A stretch of DNA of 64,000 bases from contig CAXXFH010000004.1 in NCBI GenBank assembly GCA_963677085.2, forward strand, positions 4,154,001 through 4,218,000, read 5' to 3'. Each line of letters starts with the position of its first letter. Position 1 is the first letter of the stretch. The notes beneath the pieces were generated by a model. The model was not told where the DNA came from. It was given only the letters and a program-made list of their open reading frames with translations, and searched no databases. The stretch is from G963677085 sp963677085. Lineage in GTDB: Bacteria > Planctomycetota > Planctomycetia > Pirellulales > Thermoguttaceae. Shown in pieces: positions 24,034 through 32,588 of the stretch. A program made the position numbers and the translations under genes.

Positions 24034-25260
24034 TCACACTTGACGCATCGATTGCCACTCGACGTTCGAGTGTTGGTTGGGGTCGAAATCGGCCACGTCG
24101 CTTACGATGTACTCGCCCAGGGCGTTACTCCAGGCATGGTCGTAGCCGCCGGGTAACTCGACGCCCACGCCGCTGTACGGATCCTGGTATTCGTTCACGC
24201 CACGGATCGCTTGGCTGAAGTGGTCGGCTGCTCCGTCGAGCATTTCTTGGCGGTGCTCGTAGCCGGATGCGATGATGCCATCAGTTTGGGAAATCGTTTC
24301 GCTGATGTGGCTGAACTGATCGGCGATGCTGCTGGTCATCCGGCTGATTCGGGCGGTCTGCTGGATTTGCGAAACGACCTGGCCCGTCATCGCGGCGCTT
24401 ATCTGCATGACCTGCTGGAACCACTGCGGATTAAGCCGAAACGAGCGGATGCTCGACATGAAGTTGTTCGCCTGATGTTCGAGCATTCCCTGCCGGGCAC
24501 GGAATCCGAACAAACCTTCGGCCACCCAAAACACGCTTTGCGCAAACATCGAGGTGGACAACGGCGTCGTGGTGACGATGCCGAAGACATCTTCCTCGAC
24601 GTCTGACCCGTCGAGTTGATACGCGATACGAAGCCGGCCGCCGTCGCTGGTCGAGTTGCCCATGCCGGCCGCGGGATTAGTCTCGGCCAACGCGGCCGCC
24701 AAGTCGGGCAACGGCTCACCGCGGAGCATCTGAAGTCCCGCAAGCCCTTGGCGATAGCGCGGCACGACCAGATCGCGAAGCACCTCGGTGGCCGGCGCCG
24801 GCGGGCGCACTTCGCTGCCCATGTAGTTCATTCCGGTGGGCATGAGGTTGTTCAGCAACGACGGACCGTTCCACACGCACGAAATGCTAGGGAAAATCTC
24901 GATGGCCTCGACCCCCTGCGGATTGAACGCCCGAAGGGCGATCGTCGCCGGCATGGCCGGGTTGTTGGGCGACCACATCACGCCGCCCTGGGTCTGCCAG
25001 TCGGCCGGCAAGAGCATCTCGAAGGCGACCATGCCCGTCTGGGGGTCGCCGCAGCGAAACTTTTTCAGGCACACGCCCCAACGGGCGGCCAGGTCCTGTT
25101 CGTCGGGGCGAAAAGAAGCTTCACCTACCCGGACCAGACTGGCTCCACACCAGGGACAGACCAATCGGTCGGCCGCTCGCGCCGGAAGGCTGCCGCCACA
25201 TTGAGGACACATTTCTGCCGCATGGTTTTCTGCCGACATCGTGAAAAACTCTTGCGCCAT
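24034..25260 (-). CDS. Zinc-ribbon hypothetical protein
   Basis: The protein has 408 residues. Two CPxCG knuckles near the N-terminus (CPQCGGSL, CPWCGASL) make a zinc ribbon. The long remaining part lacks a recognised enzymatic motif but keeps an ordered, amphipathic look. It includes FEMLLPADWQTQGGVMWSPN, FPSISCVWNGPSLL, a central YQLDGSDVEEDVFGIVTTTP and a helical C-terminal third rich in Ile/Met/Ser (QISAAMTGQVVSQIQQTARI...). No signal peptide is seen after ATG 25260, so it is probably cytoplasmic. It lies just upstream of the sulfatase gene in the same direction (25 bases), and may be co-transcribed. Translation could also begin at ATG 25239. Confidence 0.75.
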   Translation of the reverse strand: MAQEFFTMSAENHAAEMCPQCGGSLPARAADRLVCPWCGASLVRVGEASFRPDEQDLAARWGVCLKKFRCGDPQTGMVAFEMLLPADWQTQGGVMWSPNNPAMPATIALRAFNPQGVEAIEIFPSISCVWNGPSLLNNLMPTGMNYMGSEVRPPAPATEVLRDLVVPRYRQGLAGLQMLRGEPLPDLAAALAETNPAAGMGNSTSDGGRLRIAYQLDGSDVEEDVFGIVTTTPLSTSMFAQSVFWVAEGLFGFRARQGMLEHQANNFMSSIRSFRLNPQWFQQVMQISAAMTGQVVSQIQQTARISRMTSSIADQFSHISETISQTDGIIASGYEHRQEMLDGAADHFSQAIRGVNEYQDPYSGVGVELPGGYDHAWSNALGEYIVSDVADFDPNQHSNVEWQSMRQV

Positions 25261-25460
25261 GAGCTTGGTTGTTTTTTGTCGAAGTCGAAGAGGGCCGACC
25301 GACCGGGTTCTCATGATACAGGCGTACACCGCAGCGAGCAAGTTGTACATTCTTCCCCATGGCTGTTCGCTGGTTCCCACGCTGAAGCGAACGACTTCAA
25401 AACGAGTCGCGAAGATGCGAAAGGGCGAAATCGCGAAAAATTGACTCCTTGGTTGATTGC

Positions 25461-25510
25461 GAAACACTTCGTTGCGTTCTGCTCCGGGAAGCCGGGTTCC
25501 CGTTGGTCGC
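25461..25510 (+). repeat. Dispersed repeat family B (extended copy)
   Basis: About 50 bases align with the complement of 43425-43474. Shared words are AACACTTCGTTGCGTTCT, CCGGGAA and TCCCGTTGGTCGC in the same order. This shows the family is longer than its 15-base core. Confidence 0.65.
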
Positions 25511-25676
25511 GAAAACTTTCCGATTTTCGAGGTTAGTGACACCGCCTCGAAGCGTGGGAACGAGGGGAAGGCAACTTTACGGTAGGACAACGCTTGGGCG
25601 ATGCGTACAATGACACGACGGAACAGCGACACGACAGAAAAGTGGAGCGGCATTCAACCCGCTGTCCCAAAAGTCA

Positions 25677-25747
25677 TAAATCCGAAATCCAAAATCAGAA
25701 ATCCACTGCCCTCACCCCCGGCCCCTTCCCTACGAGGGAGAGGGGAG
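25677..25747. repeat. Dispersed repeat family F (copy 2, inverted)
   Basis: On the complementary strand it reads a GGGAGAGG-type hairpin, CCGGGGGTGAGGGCAG, TGGATTTCTGATTT and GGATTTCGGATTT, the same order as at 15550-15620. It ends 20 bases before the ferredoxin gene start. Confidence 0.65.
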
Positions 25748-25767
25748 AAAAGTAGAGTTCTTGCGTC

Positions 25768-27165
25768 ATGGGTCACATTGTCAATCCGGATCGCCACTAC
25801 AAGTGGTTGCAGAAGAAGCTCGATTGCACGCTGACCGGGGCTCCGCCGTCGCCCGTGTTGATGAAGATCCTCCGGCTGCTCTACTCACCGGAAGATGCGG
25901 AATTGGCGTGCCGGATTCCCGACATGCTCTGTCGGGCGGAGACGCTTTCCGAGTCGCTGAACATTCCGCTCGACGAACTCACCGATCGCTTGAATGATAT
26001 GGCTCGGCGTGGGCTGGTGTTCGACCTGATGCACAATGGCGAGCGGTGGTTTGCCTTGGCGCCGATGGTCATCGGGTTCTTCGAGTTCACTTTTATGCGA
26101 ACTCGCGATGATCTACCCATCGCCGAGCTCGCCCGACTCTTCGACGAGTATATGAAGACCGACCCTCGGGTGGCTGAGTCGGTGTTCGCCGGTTCGACGC
26201 AGATCGGCCGCACGCTGCCGCACGAAGAGGCCTTGCCCGTCAACGACCACAGCGAGATTCTCGACTGGGAGCGTGCAAGCTACGTGGTCAAGTCAGCGAC
26301 GGCCGTGGGGGTGTCGATGTGTGCCTGCCGCCACAAGGCGCTGCACCTGGGCGCGAACTGCGACCGGCCGTTGGAAAACTGCCTTTCGCTGAACTTCTCC
26401 GCCGAAACGCTCATCCGCAACGGCATGGCCAAACCCCTCTCGACCGACGACGCCTTGCGGATTTTGCAGGGGAGTAAGGAACAGGGCCTAGCGCAAACCG
26501 GCGACAACGTGCAACGCAATCTCAGCTATATCTGTAACTGCTGCGGGTGTTGTTGCCAGATGGTTCAGGCGATCAAAATTGGAAATATTCGTAACGCCAT
26601 TGTTACGTCGAACTGGATTGTTGAGATCGACGCTGACGGCTGCCGCGGGTGTGGAAAGTGCGTGACGGCGTGCCCGGTCGACGCGATCGACCTTGTCGAG
26701 CGGCCAATTCGTGCCGGCGAGGAGGCTGCGAGCCCAATGAAAAAGGGTACCACTGGCTGCTCGTCAGCCGGTGCCGAGCTGCAATCCGCTAGCCCTGGCG
26801 GTGGAGCCGCTCGCCGTCTGGCGGTGGTCGACGAGTCGGCGTGCCTGGGCTGTGGTGTGTGCTACACGGCGTGCAAGTTTGGGGCCGTCTCGATGCGCAG
26901 CCGACCACAACGAGTGTTCACGCCGGAGACGGTTTTCGAGCGGGTTGCCACGATGGCCATCGAACGCGGCAAGTTGGCCGAGCTGGTTTTCGGCTATCCG
27001 GAAGGGTTCGGCCATCGCACGTTGGCCCGATTGGTGACCCTACTGGAGCGATCGCCGGTGATGAAAGCGGCCATGGCGATTCGGCCGTTGCGGTCGGCGT
27101 TTCTCGATCGCGTGGTGCGTGAGGCTCGGCGTAAGACGGGCGAGATAGGGAAACTTTTTGAGTGA
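25768..27165 (+). CDS. 4Fe-4S dicluster ferredoxin-type protein with winged-helix-like N-terminus
   Basis: The protein has 465 residues. The N-terminal ~100 residues (LMKILRLLYSPEDAELACRI, SLNIPLDELTDRLNDMARRG) look like a winged-helix DNA-binding or sensor domain. A cysteine-rich middle (CACRHKALHLGANCDRPLENC, YICNCCGCCCQM) is followed by two [4Fe-4S] motifs, CRGCGKCVTACPVDAI and CLGCGVCYTACKFGAV. This arrangement occurs in uncharacterised ferredoxin-like proteins of anaerobes. The linker between the two clusters is encoded partly by a dispersed palindromic repeat (26745-26776), in frame. An electron-transfer role is likely; partners are unknown, though the hydrogenase operon is 10 kb away. 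Confidence 0.85.
   Translation: MGHIVNPDRHYKWLQKKLDCTLTGAPPSPVLMKILRLLYSPEDAELACRIPDMLCRAETLSESLNIPLDELTDRLNDMARRGLVFDLMHNGERWFALAPMVIGFFEFTFMRTRDDLPIAELARLFDEYMKTDPRVAESVFAGSTQIGRTLPHEEALPVNDHSEILDWERASYVVKSATAVGVSMCACRHKALHLGANCDRPLENCLSLNFSAETLIRNGMAKPLSTDDALRILQGSKEQGLAQTGDNVQRNLSYICNCCGCCCQMVQAIKIGNIRNAIVTSNWIVEIDADGCRGCGKCVTACPVDAIDLVERPIRAGEEAASPMKKGTTGCSSAGAELQSASPGGGAARRLAVVDESACLGCGVCYTACKFGAVSMRSRPQRVFTPETVFERVATMAIERGKLAELVFGYPEGFGHRTLARLVTLLERSPVMKAAMAIRPLRSAFLDRVVREARRKTGEIGKLFE
26745..26776 (+). repeat. Family A palindromic repeat inside the ferredoxin gene
   Basis: GGGTACCACTGGCTGC followed by TCGTCAGCCGGTGCCG matches the intergenic copies at 45711-45740 and 63322-63384. In the reading frame it encodes roughly GTTGCSSAGA, between the two cluster motifs. 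Confidence 0.7.
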
Positions 27166-27239
27166 TCTTGCCGGGAGATTGCGGATATGTTAGGGTTCCG
27201 CGCTCCTCTCTGTGTGCCACTCGATCGAGGGATTCGGCC

Positions 27240-28289
27240 TTGGTTCGCAACTTGCTGATCACCGCATTGATTCTTATTGCCTGGCCCGGGCTAATTGGTG
27301 CGCAGACGGTGCCAGACTGGACGGGGTATCCGGAAATACGCCGGTTACCGCCAGTCGATCCGGCCGCTGCGGTAGTTCCGTTGCCTTGGGACGGCGTGCC
27401 AACCCAGATATTGCCAGCCCCGATGCTGTCTGCCCCGGCGAATGTGCCTTCGGCACCGGTCGTGGGGGAGGATGTCGTCGCTGAGCAAGCAGCGCCCGAT
27501 CCGGCAGCCCCGGAAGTTGACAAGCCGGCTGACAAGAAAAAGGACGACACGGGCGGGAAGGCAGAAGATGCAAAACCCAGATTGATTCTGCCCTATTGGG
27601 TCCCCAGTCCCGTGGCCGACACGATCTTCCTGGAGGAGAAACTTTGGGAGTCGAGTTTCGAGTTGGGCCTCGATGGTACAGAGGGCAGCAGTCAGACGTT
27701 TAATTTGCGTTTCGGGTTCGAGGCCGAGCGGAAGACCGAAGAGAACGAGATCGATGTGGATCTCGATTACAACAAGAAAACCAGCAACGGCACGGAGACA
27801 GCCAACCGGATGTTTCTCGACTGGCGTTTCGAGCGGCTGTTCGAGGAATCTCGCTGGACGCAGGTTTTTCACGGCACGGTCGAGTTCGACGAGTTCGAAG
27901 AGTACGACTCGCGAATCAGTTTCGACGTAGGTCTTGGTTATCAAGTGATCGACGATGACGATCTCAATCTGACCGTCCGGTTAGGTAGCGGTTTTTCGCG
28001 CGAAGTGGGAGGGCCTGACGACGTTTTCGTGCCGGAAATGGTTGCGGCGTTCACCTACAAATACCAGGTCAGCGATCGCCAGAAAATCTCGGCCTCGGCG
28101 GAATATGCTCCCGATGTAACCAACTTCAACGACTACCGTGTGAAAAACATCGCCAGTTGGGAAATGCTCATCGACAAGGACATCAACTTAAGCGTGAAAC
28201 TGAGCATGATTTACCGCTTCGACAGTACTTCACACGACGACGCACCCAACGATCTCGACTACGCGGCTGTCCTGATGTGGACATTCTGA
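27240..28289 (+). CDS. DUF481-like exported protein (YdiY type)
   Basis: The protein has 349 residues. I chose the TTG at 27240: GAGGGA lies eight bases upstream and the product starts MVRNLLITALILIAWPGLIG, a signal peptide. A GTG at 27162 overlapping the previous TGA would add 26 non-leader residues. A Pro/Ala-rich region and a Lys/Asp-rich stretch (DKPADKKKDDTGGKAED) precede a beta-rich domain at about 150-349. It has alternating strands (LWESSFELGLDGTEGSSQTF, DVDLDYNKKTSNGTETANRM, YDSRISFDVGLGYQV) and a terminal aromatic MWTF. This fits the DUF481 salt-induced outer-membrane family. An outer-membrane barrel is inferred from the C-terminal Phe. Confidence 0.8.
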   Translation: MVRNLLITALILIAWPGLIGAQTVPDWTGYPEIRRLPPVDPAAAVVPLPWDGVPTQILPAPMLSAPANVPSAPVVGEDVVAEQAAPDPAAPEVDKPADKKKDDTGGKAEDAKPRLILPYWVPSPVADTIFLEEKLWESSFELGLDGTEGSSQTFNLRFGFEAERKTEENEIDVDLDYNKKTSNGTETANRMFLDWRFERLFEESRWTQVFHGTVEFDEFEEYDSRISFDVGLGYQVIDDDDLNLTVRLGSGFSREVGGPDDVFVPEMVAAFTYKYQVSDRQKISASAEYAPDVTNFNDYRVKNIASWEMLIDKDINLSVKLSMIYRFDSTSHDDAPNDLDYAAVLMWTF

Positions 28290-28372
28290 TGCCTGAGATG
28301 CTGTGGCTTCCCCTCTGTGGGGCTATTCGCTCGGCCGGCCTGGGTTGCAAACCGAGCGTTGGCGTTTTTTAA

Positions 28373-28467
28373 GGATCGACCGAAAAAAGGCTTGCCGATT
28401 CACCGGGCCGTGTTTCGCAGCGGCCCTCGCACGATGCCTTGAAAACGAAAAGTTGTTTTTCGGCGGC
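28373..28467. repeat. Dispersed repeat family C (copy 2)
   Basis: Parallels the copy at 20206-20300 through GCCGATTCACCGGGCCGTG, CCTTGAAAA and AAGTTGTTTTTCGG. It lies between the DUF481-like gene and the lipid module. A weak terminator-like pair CGCTCGG/CCGAGCG with a following T-run lies just before it (28328-28370). Confidence 0.68.
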
Positions 28468-28555
28468 ACTTAGGGTGTTACATTGCTTGAAGCAATTCGC
28501 CTTGAGAAGTATCAGGCCGAAGAAAGGTCCTCCTTCGACAAAGGCTCAAACGCCA

Positions 28556-30562
28556 ATGACTTCCGAAGCAAATACACCGCCGCTTAGCATGTCAGGCGAT
28601 GAACATATGGCCAACGGCGCACAGGGCTTGCCGATGAACTACTCTGAAGATCTCGCGGCACCTCTCGAAACGCCGGCTACGCCCGAGCACTCGGCCGAGG
28701 ACGACCCACGCGGTGGATTGCTTTCGGTGAGCTTCGTGGGCTTGGTCGTTACCCAGTTTCTCGTGGCGCTGAACGACAATATGTTCCGCTGGCTGATCGT
28801 GCCGATCGGCAAGGAACTGCTGGGGGCGGAACGCGCCCTTTCCTTTGGGTTGGCGTGCTTCGTGTTACCGTATCTGTTGTTTGCCAGCATTGCGGGTTAT
28901 CTGGCCGACCGTTTCAGCAAACGTTATGTGATTGTCGGCTGCAAGATCGCGGAAATCGTGATCATGGCCCTGGGCGTGGCGGCCATTCTCTCGGGTAGCG
29001 TCTATTTCATGTTCGTGGTGCTCTTTTTGATGGGCACCCAGAGTGCGCTGTTTAGCCCGTCGAAGTTGGGTAGCATTCCCGAGATTGTCCGCGACGACAA
29101 GATTTCGGCGGCCAATGGTGTGATCGGGATGAGTACCGTGCTGGCGATCATCGTCGGCAGCGTGGCTGGCGGCGTACTCTATGAGTTGACCACCCTGGAT
29201 GAAGCGTCGTCGGCGTTGGCTGTAGCGCCCGGGCAGTATCGCTGGTGGATCTCGGCGTCGGCCCTGATTGGCGTAGCCGTTGTGGGTTGGTTGGCCAGCT
29301 TGACGATTCGGCCGCTGAAACCGGCCAACCCCGAACGGACGTTCCCCTGGAATCCGTTCGAGCAAACAGTGCGTGACCTGGGGACTTTGATTGCCCATCG
29401 TCCGTTGCTGTTGGCCGGCGTGGGAACGGCTTTTTTCTGGGGCATTGGCGCGCTGGTCCAAATCACGATCGACCAGTTTGCCGAAATCGAGCTTGGGGTA
29501 ACCCAAGGCTACGTGGGGCCGCTGCTGGCCAGCTTGTCGTTGGGGATTGGACTGGGAAGTGTGTTGGCGGGAGTCTGGTCGTGCGGTCGAGTGGAATTGG
29601 GAATCGTGCCGATTGGTGCGGCGGGGATTGCCGTAGTTTCGATGTTGATAACCACGGTGCCCGCGGCCGAGGGCGCCGCCGTTTCGACGGCCTATTACTG
29701 GGCCTGTTTCTGGCTGTTTCTGTTGGGTTGTAGTTCCGGCCTGTACGACATCCCCTTAGCGGCTTTCATACAGCACCGCAGTCCGGTGAAGACGCGCGGT
29801 TCGATTCTGGCGGCCAGCAATTTCATTACCTTCTCGGCTATGTTCGCCGCTTCGGGTGCGTTTTGGTTGTTGACCACGGCGCTGCATCTTTCGCCCAAGG
29901 GGGTCTTCTTTGTTGTCGGATTGGTTACGCTGCTTGTGCTAGTGGTGATCGTCTATCTGATACCCTTTGAAACCGTGCGTTTCATCATTTGGATCGTCAG
30001 CCGGATCATGTATCGGGTGCGGATCGTGGGGTTGGGCAACGTGCCGGCCGAAGGCGGCGTGTTGCTGGTCGCTAACCACGTGAGTTGGGCCGACGGCGTG
30101 TTGCTCGGGCTGGCCAGTCCACGGCATCCTCGAATGTTTGTCTATGCCCCGCATTGGGACAACTGGTTGCTGGGGTGGACCGGACGCTTGGCTCGCGTGA
30201 TTCCGGTGTATCCGGGCAAAAAGTCGTCGGTCGTGGCAGCCCTGCGAACGGCACGCGAGGCCCTCAAAGCAGGCGAAATCGTCTGTATCTTCCCGGAAGG
30301 GGGGATTACCCGAACGGGTGAAATGCAAGAATTTCAGTCGGGCTTCATGGCGATACTCAAGGGAACCAATGCTCCGATCGTGCCAGTCCATTTGGGCGGG
30401 CTGTGGGGGAGCATCTTCAGTTTCGAACGAGGGCGATTCTTCTGGAAATTGCCGCGACGTTGGCCTTATCCGGTGAAGATCCGTTTCGGAATGCCAATCG
30501 AGCAGCCTACCAATAGTGAACAGGTGCGTCAGGCGGTTGAGAAATTGGGGGAAGACGAATGA
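28556..30562 (+). CDS. MFS transporter fused to a 1-acylglycerol-3-phosphate acyltransferase (LplT-PlsC type)
   Basis: The protein has 668 residues. The first ~440 are a 12-helix MFS domain (FLVALNDNMFRWLIVPIGKE, FGLACFVLPYLLFASIAGYL, DRFSKRYVIVGC). The last ~190 are a PlsC/LPLAT domain with the HX4D catalytic motif in NHVSWAD and the FPEGGITRTGEM block. In the LplT-Aas system lysophospholipid is imported across the inner membrane and re-acylated; the fusion suggests the same role. The ATG at 28556 is preferred over an upstream frame that runs into repeat C. The stop overlaps the next gene's start as ATGA, so acyltransferase and ligase are co-made. Confidence 0.92.
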   Translation: MTSEANTPPLSMSGDEHMANGAQGLPMNYSEDLAAPLETPATPEHSAEDDPRGGLLSVSFVGLVVTQFLVALNDNMFRWLIVPIGKELLGAERALSFGLACFVLPYLLFASIAGYLADRFSKRYVIVGCKIAEIVIMALGVAAILSGSVYFMFVVLFLMGTQSALFSPSKLGSIPEIVRDDKISAANGVIGMSTVLAIIVGSVAGGVLYELTTLDEASSALAVAPGQYRWWISASALIGVAVVGWLASLTIRPLKPANPERTFPWNPFEQTVRDLGTLIAHRPLLLAGVGTAFFWGIGALVQITIDQFAEIELGVTQGYVGPLLASLSLGIGLGSVLAGVWSCGRVELGIVPIGAAGIAVVSMLITTVPAAEGAAVSTAYYWACFWLFLLGCSSGLYDIPLAAFIQHRSPVKTRGSILAASNFITFSAMFAASGAFWLLTTALHLSPKGVFFVVGLVTLLVLVVIVYLIPFETVRFIIWIVSRIMYRVRIVGLGNVPAEGGVLLVANHVSWADGVLLGLASPRHPRMFVYAPHWDNWLLGWTGRLARVIPVYPGKKSSVVAALRTAREALKAGEIVCIFPEGGITRTGEMQEFQSGFMAILKGTNAPIVPVHLGGLWGSIFSFERGRFFWKLPRRWPYPVKIRFGMPIEQPTNSEQVRQAVEKLGEDE

Positions 30563-32208
30563 CCAACCATCAACATGACGAGTTGAATCTGTCACAAAAG
30601 TTTTTGCGGATGTGCCATCGCAACTGGCGGCGCTCCAAAGTGGCCGACTCGATGGGCATCGACCTGACTGGGCAACAACTGCTCACCCGCACGCTTGTGC
30701 TGCGGCGGTTTCTCCGCAGGGCATTGTTCGCCAGCGACGAGAAATACGTAGGCCTTTTGTTGCCGCCGTCTGTTGCGGGAGTCGTGACCAATGCGGCCGT
30801 GACGGTCGATCGTCGTGTGGCTGTGAATCTCAACTACACGGTTTCCTCGGATGTAATGAACGCCTGCTTGAAGCGGTGCGGAATCCGCCACGTGCTTAGC
30901 AGCCGCCGGTTGCTCGAGCGGTTCGATTTGCAGTTCGACGCCGAAGTCGTGTGCCTTGAAGACCTTGCCGACCAGATTGGCTGGCGCGACAAACTGGCGG
31001 GAGCCGCCGAGGCCAATCTGATGTCGCTGGACATGTTGGAACGACATCTCGGTCTGAACGAGATCCAACTCGACGACCTGCTCACGGTGATCTTTACGTC
31101 GGGTTCCACGGGATTGCCCAAGGGTGTGATGTTGACTCACCGCAACGTGAGCACCAATGTCGATGCTTTTGCCCGGGTGATCCACTTTCGTTCCGACGAT
31201 GTACTGGTAGGAATTCTCCCCTTCTTTCACGCCTTCGGTTACACCACTACGATGTGGTCGGCATTGACGTTGGATCCCAAGGGTATCTATCACTATACAC
31301 CTCTGGAGTCGCGGCAGGTGGGTAAGCTGTGTCGTGAGCACGGGGCGACGATTCTCATCGCCACCCCCACCTTCGCGCGGTCTTACATACGCCGCTGCAG
31401 CCCGGCGGACTTCGCCACGCTCGAAGTGGCTGCAATGGGGGCCGAGAAGTTGCCCTCTGATGTATCCGATGCCTTCGAGCAGAAATTTGGTATACGGCCG
31501 ATCGAAGGCTATGGAGCGACTGAAGTTTCGCCCGTGGTCAGCGTGAATATTCCCAGCGATCGAATGCAGAATATTGTTGGGCCGACGCGCAAAGAGGGGA
31601 CGATCGGTCGTCCGTTGCCCGGTATTTCGGTCAAGGTGGTCGATTTGGACAGCGGCGAAGAACTGGGCCCAGGATGCCCGGGAATGTTGCTGGTTACCGG
31701 CCCCAACGTGATGAAGGGTTATCTCGGAATGCCCGAGAAAACGGCCGAAGTGCTCCGCGATGGGTGGTACGTTACTGGCGACGTGGCCGAGATCGACGAA
31801 GATGGTTTCATTACGATCACCGGCCGGATCAGTCGCTTCTCGAAAATCGGTGGCGAAATGGTGCCACATATTCGCATTGAAGAAGCGATCAACGAGATGG
31901 TTCGTGCCGTCGCCGATGCTGCCGCAGACGACGAGGATGACAACGAGGACGACGACGCGATTCGTGTAGCGGTTACCGCCGTGCCCGACATCCGCAAGGG
32001 CGAACGAATCGTGGTGCTGCACACGGAGTTGCCCTTTACGCCTGCGGAAATTTGCCGCAAGCTCTCCGAGCAGGGCTTGCCCTCGCTCTGGGTTCCCTCG
32101 CCCGACAGCTTCCGTCGGGTGGGCGAGATTCCCGTGCTGGGTACCGGGAAACTCGATCTGAAGCATGTCAAAGACGTCGCCCTGGAAGAGTTTCAGGCGA
32201 TGGTTTGA
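30559..32208 (+). CDS. Acyl-AMP-forming ligase (acyl-ACP/CoA synthetase of an Aas-like module)
   Basis: The protein has 549 residues. It shows the AMP-binding P-loop FTSGSTGLPKGVMLTH, GYGATEVSPV, the A8 hinge YVTGDVAEIDEDGFITITGR, and the Lys in GTGKLDLKHVK. The arrangement directly after the MFS-acyltransferase gene (overlap ATGA) argues that it supplies activated acyl chains for lysophospholipid re-acylation. In E. coli Aas the acyltransferase and ligase are one protein; here the split point falls between transporter-acyltransferase and ligase. An acidic insertion (DEDDNEDDD, near 457) sits in the C-terminal lobe. The exact acyl donor (ACP or CoA) cannot be told from sequence. Confidence 0.92.
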   Translation: MTNHQHDELNLSQKFLRMCHRNWRRSKVADSMGIDLTGQQLLTRTLVLRRFLRRALFASDEKYVGLLLPPSVAGVVTNAAVTVDRRVAVNLNYTVSSDVMNACLKRCGIRHVLSSRRLLERFDLQFDAEVVCLEDLADQIGWRDKLAGAAEANLMSLDMLERHLGLNEIQLDDLLTVIFTSGSTGLPKGVMLTHRNVSTNVDAFARVIHFRSDDVLVGILPFFHAFGYTTTMWSALTLDPKGIYHYTPLESRQVGKLCREHGATILIATPTFARSYIRRCSPADFATLEVAAMGAEKLPSDVSDAFEQKFGIRPIEGYGATEVSPVVSVNIPSDRMQNIVGPTRKEGTIGRPLPGISVKVVDLDSGEELGPGCPGMLLVTGPNVMKGYLGMPEKTAEVLRDGWYVTGDVAEIDEDGFITITGRISRFSKIGGEMVPHIRIEEAINEMVRAVADAAADDEDDNEDDDAIRVAVTAVPDIRKGERIVVLHTELPFTPAEICRKLSEQGLPSLWVPSPDSFRRVGEIPVLGTGKLDLKHVKDVALEEFQAMV

Positions 32209-32588
32209 CGGCCTAGTGGCCTGACCACTTGGACTTTGCGGGTGCCAGGGGGCAGCTTGTCTGCCCCTGATTTGGCAAGGGCGGGCAATCCGTCCATGGC
32301 ACCCGACCGGTAAACTCGATATAGGCAGACCGCTAGGTTCGCCATGCCGGCCAGCATCGGCCGTATTGCCGGCATAATCGGTGCAATTGCGCATTGCCCG
32401 ATGGATTTGGTGCTTCCCTGGAAGTGGTGACCTAAGCTTACAGTGGCAGCCCTTGTTGTCTGCCCTAAACGACTGCGCACCATCCCACTTAAACCGCCCA
32501 CGGTCCCCACCCTAACGGTCTTCGATGTCATTGCACGGCCTAGGGTTTTTCCGTTGGGAAATGCGAATCTGCTTGGAGGAACGTGAAC
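32209..32588. other. Intergenic region with a family A palindrome
   Basis: No gene is supported. It contains GGGTGCCA (32240-32247) and TGGCACCC (32297-32304) around an inner GGGGGCAGCTTGTCTGCCCC hairpin. This has the layout of the family A repeat with a different inner stem. Promoter elements for the TadG-like gene were not recognised. Confidence 0.55.
32240..32304. repeat. Family A palindromic repeat (copy 2)
   Basis: Outer arms GGGTGCCA and TGGCACCC enclose a hairpin GGGGCAG-CTTGT-CTGCCCC. The outer arms match those of the copy at 63322-63384. Confidence 0.68.

Larger units (their letters stand above)
25261..25767. other. Intergenic region with family B and family F repeats
   Basis: This 507-base stretch lies between divergent genes and has no supported gene. 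A longer family B copy lies at about 25461-25510 (AACACTTCGTTGCGTTCT, then CCGGGAA and TTCCCGTTGGTCGC). The inverted family F copy lies at 25677-25747. A CGAAGCGTGGGAACGAGGGG word at 25547-25566 belongs to family E. Confidence 0.6.

Noticed and set aside
30592..32394. Minus-strand ORF of 600 residues
   Set aside because: Antisense to the acyl ligase gene, whose motifs are unambiguous. The long open frame is a codon-bias effect.
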